Below, in pieces: positions 8,523 through 14,135 of a stretch of 64,000 nucleotides of DNA. Both the position numbers and the translations under genes were made by a program. This DNA comes from Phascolarctobacterium_A succinatutens_B (GTDB taxonomy: Bacteria > Bacillota > Negativicutes > Acidaminococcales > Acidaminococcaceae). The stretch lies in contig NZ_CAUDZA010000001.1 of the NCBI RefSeq assembly GCF_958453765.1, positions 1 to 64,000 on the forward strand, given 5' to 3'. Position 1 is the first letter of the stretch, and each line of letters opens with the position of its first letter. The notes under the pieces were generated by a model. It did no database searches and was not told the origin of the DNA. It worked only from the letters and a program-made list of their open reading frames with translations.

Positions 8523-9827
8523 TCAGTTCATCCCACGCTTATATGCCAGCAGCATCTTCTTAAACTCGCCCACCAGATACAGGCTGCCGCAAACGCACAC
8601 AACACCGTCAGTGCCTGCTCCGCTGATAGCAGCATCATACGCCGTAGCAAGATCAGCCTCCGCCACAGCATTGCTACCCACCAGCTTCGCCAAATCCGCA
8701 GCCTCCGCAGCACGCGCACCCTCATCGGCACGCACGGTGTAAACAACATCATCCTGCTTAATCAGTGTTTTGATAACACCGCTCATATCCTTGTCACCCA
8801 TCATGCCAAAGACAAACTGCACCTGCTTGCCGGGATAGTATTTATCCAAAGCATTACGCAGAGCCTTGGCACCGTCAGGATTGTGCGCACCGTCCAGAAT
8901 AATATCCGGATTCTTATGAATACGCTCCAAACGTCCCGGCCAAACGGTATTCGCTACACCCACATGCAGCGCCAGCTCGTTAATGCGGTCATCCTGCTTG
9001 CTCACCAGCTTGGCAGCAACAATCGCTACGCTGGTATTCTTAATCTGATGCTCGCCCGGCAGCTTGATTTCGTAATCGGAATGATAAAAATCACCTGCAT
9101 GCAGCGTAAAGGTCTGGCCCTCCATCGAGCTTTTTACCTCCGTGCCGTGAAAAGCCTTGCCGTAAAGATAAACAGGCGCTTCCTTAAACATAGCCAGGCT
9201 TACAATAGGACCAAGAGCTTCATTGCCTTCGGCAGCGGTAACCAGAGGCACCTTCTCCTTGATAATGCCTGCCTTCTGCATAGCAATGCGCTCCAAAGTT
9301 TTGCCGCAGCGGTCTGTATGGTCCAGCGCAACATTGGTAATAACGCTAACTACAGGCGTAATCACGTTGGTGGAATCCCACAGGCCGCCCATGCCTACCT
9401 CAATAACAGCATAATCCACCTTCTGCAGATAAAAATATAAAAATGCTGCCGCCGTCAGAATCTCAAACTGCGTCGGCTGCTCGCACACGCCCTTTTTGAC
9501 AACGCTATCGGCAGCAACCTTTACCGCAGTAATCGCCGTAGCAAAATCCTCGTCGCTGATATCCTTGCCGTTGAGGTTGATGCGTTCGTTGTACTTCACC
9601 AGATGTGGGGAAGTGAACTTGCCCACCTTCAGGTTTGCTGCCAGCAGAATATTCGTAATCATGCTGGTAACAGAGCCTTTACCGTTAGTACCGGTTACAT
9701 GCACTGTTTTAATCTTTTGCTCCGGGTTTCCCAACTCCCGCAAAAGTCCTTCAATACGCTCCATACCGAGCTTAATGCCAAATTTGCCCAGGCTGTCTAA
9801 ATATGCCAGGCTTTCTGTATAATTCAT
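8523..9827 (-). CDS. folC: folylpolyglutamate synthase / dihydrofolate synthase
   Basis: Adds glutamate to dihydropteroate and to reduced folates in the cytoplasm. The N-terminal Mur-ligase-like ATPase has VTGTNGKGSVTSM (about 44-56), followed by the folate-binding FTSPHLVKYNERI. The linker GRLERIHKNPDIILDGAHNPDGAK, C-terminal to the ATPase domain, is typical of FolC. The 434-residue length is normal. Upstream GGAGG is 10 nt from the ATG. It is not obviously in an operon: repeats follow and a terminator precedes. Confidence 0.95.
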   Translation of the reverse strand: MNYTESLAYLDSLGKFGIKLGMERIEGLLRELGNPEQKIKTVHVTGTNGKGSVTSMITNILLAANLKVGKFTSPHLVKYNERINLNGKDISDEDFATAITAVKVAADSVVKKGVCEQPTQFEILTAAAFLYFYLQKVDYAVIEVGMGGLWDSTNVITPVVSVITNVALDHTDRCGKTLERIAMQKAGIIKEKVPLVTAAEGNEALGPIVSLAMFKEAPVYLYGKAFHGTEVKSSMEGQTFTLHAGDFYHSDYEIKLPGEHQIKNTSVAIVAAKLVSKQDDRINELALHVGVANTVWPGRLERIHKNPDIILDGAHNPDGAKALRNALDKYYPGKQVQFVFGMMGDKDMSGVIKTLIKQDDVVYTVRADEGARAAEAADLAKLVGSNAVAEADLATAYDAAISGAGTDGVVCVCGSLYLVGEFKKMLLAYKRGMN

Positions 9828-9907
9828 TGTGCTTACGCCTCCATCAATAATTAACTAACAGTTTATTATAACATAGTTTCGCGCGCCGCGTCTTGCGAAA
9901 AAGCACA

Positions 9908-9945
9908 AAAATAGCCACTGCGTCACAAGAACGAGCGACTATTTT
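9908..9945 (-). terminator. terminator of the DUF805 gene
   Basis: Minus-strand stem AAAATAGTCGCT/AGTGGCTATTTT with wobble pairs and a 14-nt loop, ending in TTTTTG. Confidence 0.6.
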
Positions 9946-10000
9946 GTTAAGCGAAATACTTACATATTATATATAATAGCTTTCAGCTGCCAAAGCAGTC

Positions 10001-10804
10001 CTACTGCTGCAAGGGATCCTCGCCATATTGGTTCGGTCCTTCTGTTCCTTTGAAAAATAAAAGATAAAGGCAGAAGAAAAGATTAACCAGCGGCACAATC
10101 AAAAGCAGCATCCACCAGCCACATTTATCCAAATCATGCAAGCGGCGCACGCCCATCATAATATTAGCTGCCAACTGGAAGATTCCTAGCACAAAGGCAA
10201 TAATCGAAAAGAGAAGATCAAGAGCGCCGAAAGTATCGGCTGCAAAGGTCAAAATCCCCTGCACCACACAAAGCACCACTGACAGGAAAAAGCTTCTGTA
10301 AATATATGACTTGCGGTTCAAGCGTCCTTCAGACGTAAAGAACAGTTCCTTGAAAACCGCTTCCTTATCCGCACTGCTGTCCTTAAACAGCAGATTCAGG
10401 CCCTCGCCAAGATTCAAAAACTTCTTACCTGCTCCCGGCGGTGTATTATAAGCGGCAGAACCGTTATCATCCTTGCTGCCAAAACGTTCCTCCGCAAACT
10501 TTTGCTGATTATCGGCAGTAAAATTATTATAGGAATTTTCCTGACTATCGGTATTATGATTTACCTGCGCAGCATCAGCCTTAGCTCCCGACTCAAAATT
10601 ATCGTGGCTGTCGCCAATGCTTTTTTTATAGCTTGTATCGGCACCGGAAGCAGAACCGGCTGCACCAACAGCTCCGGCAGCCGCGGCAATTCCGCCTGCT
10701 CCCTCCTGCGGCTTTTGCTCCTGCTCCAGCTTTTGTCCGCAATTCTCGCAAAATTTGGCACCTGGTTTAATTTCACTTCCGCAATTAGTACAGAATTTAG
10801 CCAT
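10001..10804 (-). CDS. zinc-ribbon DUF805 membrane protein
   Basis: Starts with a two-CxxC zinc ribbon (CTNCG and CENCG, within residues 4-24), followed by a low-complexity Ala/Gly/Asn-rich linker (about 30-130). The C-terminal DUF805 domain has three or four membrane segments and the signature MGVRRLHDLDKCGWW, then GPNQYGEDP. Function of the family is unknown; fusion to a zinc ribbon is common. The second in-frame ATG (10804) is chosen because AAGGGGG lies 8 nt before it but only 2 nt before the ATG at 10810. Length 267 residues. Confidence 0.85.
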   Translation of the reverse strand: MAKFCTNCGSEIKPGAKFCENCGQKLEQEQKPQEGAGGIAAAAGAVGAAGSASGADTSYKKSIGDSHDNFESGAKADAAQVNHNTDSQENSYNNFTADNQQKFAEERFGSKDDNGSAAYNTPPGAGKKFLNLGEGLNLLFKDSSADKEAVFKELFFTSEGRLNRKSYIYRSFFLSVVLCVVQGILTFAADTFGALDLLFSIIAFVLGIFQLAANIMMGVRRLHDLDKCGWWMLLLIVPLVNLFFCLYLLFFKGTEGPNQYGEDPLQQ

Positions 10805-10899
10805 TTTCATCGCCCCCTTTTTCTTTTATTGTAACCCAAGAAGCACTGCAATTCAAGAGAGTAAAAAGCTTACAGTGCCAAACCTTCACAGCTTGTTCG

Positions 10900-10929
10900 T
10901 TGTACACTTTCCTTTATATATGTTAAAAT
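10900..10929 (+). promoter_or_regulatory. promoter of peptide gene, copy 1
   Basis: TTGTAC (10900-10905), an 18-nt spacer and TAAAAT (10924-10929). The predicted transcript begins at about 10936, at the edge of the left inverted module. Confidence 0.7.
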
Positions 10930-10963
10930 ATTTTTATGGTGCTTCCATAACGGTAGGCGGTTG

Positions 10964-11013
10964 CCCTCTGACGTGATAAATTCAGTTTCACTGAAAATCC
11001 CGCAAGAGGGAGG
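10964..11013 (+). promoter_or_regulatory. SD-sequestering leader hairpin, copy 1
   Basis: CCCTCT (10964-10969) can pair with AGAGGG (11005-11010), which overlaps the SD GGAGG (11009-11013). A perfect inner hairpin TTCAGT/ACTGAA sits at 10981-10995. The same elements are kept in copy 2, so translation may be controlled by this fold (inference). Confidence 0.6.
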
Positions 11014-11021
11014 TGTTACTG

Positions 11022-11111
11022 ATGGATATACTCGAAGTTATTGCTTTGCTGAGCTTATGCATTGCTTGCATTAAATTAGGTATGGAAATCAACAAGAACG
11101 CAAAAAAATAA
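11022..11111 (+). CDS. 29-residue hydrophobic peptide, type I toxin candidate (copy 1)
   Basis: Begins MDILEVIALLSL and ends GMEINKNAKK. One hydrophobic helix (about residues 3-20, with two Cys) is followed by a short basic tail, the layout of holin-like and Fst/TxpA-type toxic peptides. A strong SD (GGAGG, 8-nt spacing) precedes the ATG. Copy 2 encodes exactly the same peptide. The two ORFs differ at four codons (14, 15, 19, 25), all synonymous, which argues strongly that the peptide is translated and selected. The stop codon lies inside the terminator stem. The toxin role is inferred from layout; no named family was recognised with certainty. Confidence 0.8.
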   Translation: MDILEVIALLSLCIACIKLGMEINKNAKK

Positions 11112-11193
11112 CCGCCCAGCCTCGCAAACTGACGGTTATTTTTCATAACTAAAAGTTTTTAAGGGCAACCGTCTATCGGAAGCACCTTTTCTA
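11102..11193 (-). ncRNA. predicted antisense RNA, copy 1
   Basis: From the promoter at 11199-11227 a transcript should start near 11192 and stop at the shared terminator, giving about 85-90 nt. It is complementary to the 3' end of the peptide mRNA. Its 5' module repeats the 5' module of the sense RNA rather than complementing it. Confidence 0.6.
11104..11143. terminator. bidirectional terminator of peptide and antisense RNA, copy 1
   Basis: An 11-bp perfect stem, AAAAATAACCG (11104-11114) against CGGTTATTTTT (11133-11143), with T-runs in both directions. Confidence 0.85.
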
Positions 11194-11198
11194 TATTT

Positions 11199-11227
11199 AT
11201 AATAGCACAGATACAAGCTTTTGGCAA
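11199..11227 (-). promoter_or_regulatory. antisense promoter, copy 1
   Basis: Minus-strand TTGCCA (11222-11227), a 17-nt spacer and TATTAT (11199-11204). The same spacing and -10 are conserved in copy 2. Confidence 0.8.
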
Positions 11228-11239
11228 GTTTAGGCAGGC

Positions 11240-12580
11240 CTACCTGCCAAAGCTGCGCAAATACTCCTTCAACAAAAAGGTGCAGAAATAAGGAAACGTA
11301 TAGACATTATTATTGTAGCCTATATTACCACCTACAACCTTAATCCCGAATCTTATATCAGGATACTTATCGCTATTAATCAAGGTATTCAAGGAGCGGG
11401 CCATGTTATTAGTCGCTTTAACCTCAACCGGCACAAGATTGTCAGCAGTACGCATAAAGAAGTCTTCTTCCAGCGTAGAATCATCCTTTTTATAATAATA
11501 CAAACCACAGCCGGCTTTTTTCAACGCCTCTGCTGCAATATTTTCGTACAACGCCCCCTTATAGACACCTAAATTTTTATAGGCACGCAAATCCTCCTGC
11601 GCCTCATCGTCAAGCATGGCCACCAACAGACCGGTATCAGCCATATACAGCTTATATTTCGTCTCATCATAATTGCCCTTAAGCGGCAGCTCAGGAAAAG
11701 ACAGACAGTAGCAAGCATTAATAATCCCTGCATCACACAGCCATTCTATGCAACCGCGATAATCCTTAAAGCGTGCCCCCCTAGCTACCTTCGTTATCTG
11801 AAACTTTTTATTATCCTTCGCCAGCTGTACAGGTATATGCTTGAATACATTCAGAATACGTGTCTGGTCCATGCCATCTGCATACTTACGTATATCCTCT
11901 TCATAATCCGCCAACAGCTGCCTTTGTGTTTCCAGAGAACCTGCAAAGGTTCCCTTCTCTATGTATTCGCGCACCACAGCAGGCATGCCGCCTAAAATGC
12001 AGTACTCGGTAAATAATTGCATGAACACCTGCATTTCAACCTCACTGAAAGGCTTAAGCGTGCGCATATGCTCTAAGAAACTGTCGCGCACCGATTTTTG
12101 ATGTCCCTTGGCCCACAAAAATTCCTCAAAATCCAGGGAATACATTTCGTAATCTGTTTTATAGCCTACACTGTTGCTTTCAATCCTTTTGTAATTGATA
12201 CCAAGCATGGAACCACTGCAGATAACATCAAAACGTCCATCAAGCTTAAAAAATTTTAACGCTGTAGCAATTTCAGGAAAATCCTGTAATTCATCAAAGA
12301 AGATTATTGTTTTCTGCGGCTCGAATATTTTACTTGTATCCAGCAAGGAAATATTTTTTATAATCGCATCTGTATTATAACCATCAGCAGTAATCATCTT
12401 GTACTTGGGTTCTTCAACAAAATTTATGTAAATAACATGCTCGTAATTTGCTTCAGCAAAACGTCTGACAGATTCAGTTTTGCCTACCTGGCGAGGACCT
12501 TTAACAATCAGCGGCTTATGCTCTTTTTCCTGCTTCCACTGCATCAGATAGGTATCTATTTTTCTCTCCAGATAAGTCAT
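11240..12580 (-). CDS. AAA-type ATPase with DUF4143 C-terminus
   Basis: Cytoplasmic P-loop ATPase of the AAA_14/DUF4143 family. Walker A GPRQVGKT is at residues 28-35, and TIIFFDELQDFPE carries Walker B at about 92-104. The DUF4143 region ends in a nuclease-like VPVEVKA segment near residue 395. These proteins are common, mobile and of unclear role; they are often called ATP-binding proteins. The ATG at 12580 follows AAGGAGGGTGAAGGC and is preferred to an upstream start at 12628. The gene lies between two direct copies of the peptide element. The 19-bp word AATACTCCTTCAACAAAAA near its 3' end (11260-11278) is repeated upstream of its start (12627-12645). Length 446. Confidence 0.85.
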   Translation of the reverse strand: MTYLERKIDTYLMQWKQEKEHKPLIVKGPRQVGKTESVRRFAEANYEHVIYINFVEEPKYKMITADGYNTDAIIKNISLLDTSKIFEPQKTIIFFDELQDFPEIATALKFFKLDGRFDVICSGSMLGINYKRIESNSVGYKTDYEMYSLDFEEFLWAKGHQKSVRDSFLEHMRTLKPFSEVEMQVFMQLFTEYCILGGMPAVVREYIEKGTFAGSLETQRQLLADYEEDIRKYADGMDQTRILNVFKHIPVQLAKDNKKFQITKVARGARFKDYRGCIEWLCDAGIINACYCLSFPELPLKGNYDETKYKLYMADTGLLVAMLDDEAQEDLRAYKNLGVYKGALYENIAAEALKKAGCGLYYYKKDDSTLEEDFFMRTADNLVPVEVKATNNMARSLNTLINSDKYPDIRFGIKVVGGNIGYNNNVYTFPYFCTFLLKEYLRSFGR

Positions 12581-12626
12581 GCCTTCACCCTCCTTTTGTG
12601 CTCTTTTTCTATTATACAACGTATGC

Positions 12627-12760
12627 AATACTCCTTCAACAAAAAAATGAGTCTATTTTTAGGGGTTCATTACAATTTCATGAGGATATTTTTGGGTATT
12701 GACAACAATTTCATGAGCCTATTTTGAAGTGTCGACTACAATTTCATGAGAATATTTTAA
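12627..12760. repeat. 33-bp tandem repeats and remnant of an ATPase 3' end
   Basis: ACAATTTCATGAG recurs at 12672, 12705 and 12738, exactly 33 bp apart, each followed by a three-base variable step and ATTTT. A decayed unit begins near 12639. The array abuts the second copy of the 19-bp word that encodes the ATPase C-terminal FLLKEY, so it may be the relic of a lost neighbouring gene copy. Confidence 0.7.
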
Positions 12761-12792
12761 AATTCGCCAGCTCAATACCGTACACATGCAAA

Positions 12793-12839
12793 AAACCGTA
12801 CAGCCCCAAAGCCGCATATGGCAAGGGATTGTACGGTTT
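12793..12839. other. 10-bp inverted repeat with repeated GTACGG words
   Basis: AAACCGTACA (12793-12802) pairs perfectly with TGTACGGTTT (12830-12839), and a further TGTACGGTTTTT follows at about 12849-12860. It could act as a terminator on the plus strand, but no gene precedes it there. Confidence 0.5.
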
Positions 12840-12918
12840 GTACGCTTTTGTACGGTTTTTAGGGAGTGCTGTCTGCAGGGCAAAAAGCGTACACCACTAA
12901 ACCTTCACAGCTTGTTCG

Positions 12919-12947
12919 TTTTACGCTCTCCATTCTTGTGGTAGAAT
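12919..12947 (+). promoter_or_regulatory. promoter of peptide gene, copy 2
   Basis: TTTTAC (12919-12924), a 17-nt spacer and TAGAAT (12942-12947). Confidence 0.65.
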
Positions 12948-13040
12948 ATTCTTATGGTGCTTCCATAACGGTAGGCGGTTAACCCTCTGACGTGATAAAT
13001 TCAGTTTCACTGAAAATCCCACAAGAGGGAGGTGTTGCTG

Positions 13041-13130
13041 ATGGATATACTCGAAGTTATTGCTTTGCTGAGCTTATGCATAGCCTGCATTAAACTAGGT
13101 ATGGAAATCAACAAAAACGCAAAAAAATAA
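13041..13130 (+). CDS. 29-residue hydrophobic peptide, type I toxin candidate (copy 2)
   Basis: The same peptide as at 11022-11111, residue for residue. The nucleotide changes Ile14 ATT/ATA, Ala15 GCT/GCC, Leu19 TTA/CTA and Lys25 AAG/AAA are all silent. The SD (GGAGG) and the CCCTCT/AGAGGG leader pairing (12983-12988 with 13024-13029) are also kept. One membrane-length hydrophobic stretch is followed by a Lys/Asn-rich tail. The role is inferred from the layout shared with copy 1. Confidence 0.8.
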   Translation: MDILEVIALLSLCIACIKLGMEINKNAKK

Positions 13131-13166
13131 CCGCCCTGTCCTGAGAAAACAAGCGGTTACTTTTTG
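13121..13166. terminator. terminator of peptide and antisense RNA, copy 2
   Basis: TAACCGC (13128-13134) pairs with GCGGTTA (13153-13159), extended by A/T pairs with one mismatch. T5 follows on the plus side and T7 on the minus side. Confidence 0.75.
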
Positions 13167-13214
13167 TAGATAAAACTTTTCAATGGTTAACCGTCTATCG
13201 TCGGCACCTTTTCT
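13121..13214 (-). ncRNA. predicted antisense RNA, copy 2
   Basis: Expected start near 13214 from the promoter at 13221-13249, and end at the shared terminator. It overlaps the last codons of the peptide gene in antisense. Confidence 0.6.
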
Positions 13215-13220
13215 ACACTT

Positions 13221-13249
13221 ATAATAACACAGATAAGCGCTTTTGACAA
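13221..13249 (-). promoter_or_regulatory. antisense promoter, copy 2
   Basis: Minus-strand TTGTCA (13244-13249), a 17-nt spacer and TATTAT (13221-13226), near consensus. Confidence 0.82.
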
Positions 13250-13276
13250 GCTAACCTAGCTTATTTCACAAATTCC

Positions 13277-13302
13277 GCACGGCTTTCGCCGTGCTTTTTT
13301 AT
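13277..13302 (+). terminator. plus-strand terminator after copy 2
   Basis: GCACGGC/GCCGTGC stem with a 4-nt loop followed by T6. It would stop any read-through from the peptide unit before the convergent gene at 13332. Confidence 0.85.
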
Positions 13303-13331
13303 TGTTCGCTTACCGCTTTTTACCAAAGTCT

Positions 13332-14006
13332 TTAATTTCTCTCCGGATGATAACCGGGCAATGCCGATGTTTTCAGCCCTAAACCATACTTGCGCAGCGG
13401 TTCAATGTTGCTTGCCACAGCACGCTTATAGGTTTCATTTCTCGCACTGTCATTGGCCATATCCAGCCAGCCCGCGTCAACATTATGGCCATAACGCTCC
13501 AGAGCAGTTATGCGGTGCTGAATTTCATCACCCAGCTCCTCATAACGGCACATATCAGGCTCTACCCAGCCAATGCCAGTCTCCTTGGCATGAGTACGCC
13601 ATTTATCCATATTTTCATATTCCGCTATGAGGCGCGCGTTCGTCATCACATAAATGTTGGTACGGTTATCAAACCAACCCGGGCGCTCCTCAAACGCATC
13701 AGGAGGCAGCGGGTCCAGCTCGCCATAAAAAGCAGTCGGCACGGAACCATCAACCTTAGTTCTGGTAATTTTAACGCCCTGCTTTGCCGCAGCTGCATCT
13801 GCACGCTCTTCTTTAGTCATGCCTTGTTCGCTCTTCTTTTTAGCAGCACTGCTATCCGTCTTCTTACTACCGGAATGCATTGCACTGTCCACAGCCTTAT
13901 TGGCAATCTTGTTGGCAATATTACCCAAGTTAAAACCAGCCTCTGCCTGCAGCGTAAAGCTCAGCAGCATTGCTACACTCGCACCTAAAGCTAATACCTT
14001 TTTCAT
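13332..14006 (-). CDS. exported protein of unknown function
   Basis: Sec signal peptide (Lys-Lys, hydrophobic core about 6-18, likely cleavage after QAEA near residue 22). A Ser/Lys-rich stretch follows, then a soluble domain with several Trp and Tyr residues. No lipobox Cys and no later membrane segment, so the product is probably periplasmic or secreted. The ATG at 14006 sits 7 nt after GGAGG; a GTG at 14012 would be too close. Length 224. I do not recognise the family. It is monocistronic. Confidence 0.75.
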   Translation of the reverse strand: MKKVLALGASVAMLLSFTLQAEAGFNLGNIANKIANKAVDSAMHSGSKKTDSSAAKKKSEQGMTKEERADAAAAKQGVKITRTKVDGSVPTAFYGELDPLPPDAFEERPGWFDNRTNIYVMTNARLIAEYENMDKWRTHAKETGIGWVEPDMCRYEELGDEIQHRITALERYGHNVDAGWLDMANDSARNETYKRAVASNIEPLRKYGLGLKTSALPGYHPERN

Positions 14007-14056
14007 GTTCACGCCTCCCTATATTTATTAACTTTATTATAACACACCCTTTCTGC

Positions 14057-14094
14057 AAAAAAAGAGAGCTACCGCAAATTTTACGGTAGCTCTC
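14057..14094 (-). terminator. valS terminator
   Basis: An 11-bp perfect stem GAGAGCTACCG/CGGTAGCTCTC (14064-14094) with a 9-nt loop and seven T on the minus strand. Confidence 0.92.
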
Positions 14095-14135
14095 CTAAAC
14101 TGTCTAAAATGTAACAAAAATCACTTCAGTCAGTC

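Larger units (their letters stand above)
10880..11227 (+). repeat. peptide/antisense element, copy 1
   Basis: A ~350-bp unit repeated in direct orientation at 12899-13249. Both copies contain an outward-in pair of promoters, inverted leader modules, a 29-codon ORF and a shared bidirectional terminator. Here the closing modules are perfect: GGTGCTTCC (10938-10946) with GGAAGCACC (11178-11186), and CGGTTGCCCT (10958-10967) with AGGGCAACCG (11162-11171). Confidence 0.9.
12899..13249 (+). repeat. peptide/antisense element, copy 2
   Basis: Direct repeat of 10880-11227. The closing module here is CGGTTAACC (12976-12984) against GGTTAACCG (13185-13193), where copy 1 has GC pairs. Both arms changed together, so the pairing is kept. 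The outer GGTGCTTCC module has drifted on its right-hand side. Confidence 0.9.

Noticed and set aside
12639..12760. 33-bp repeats considered as a CRISPR array
   Set aside because: Units are contiguous without unique spacers of regular size, only about 3.5 copies, and no cas genes are near.
10880..13249. Composite transposon with the peptide elements as ends
   Set aside because: No transposase or integrase, no target-site duplication seen outside the copies, and the copies are themselves functional-looking gene units.
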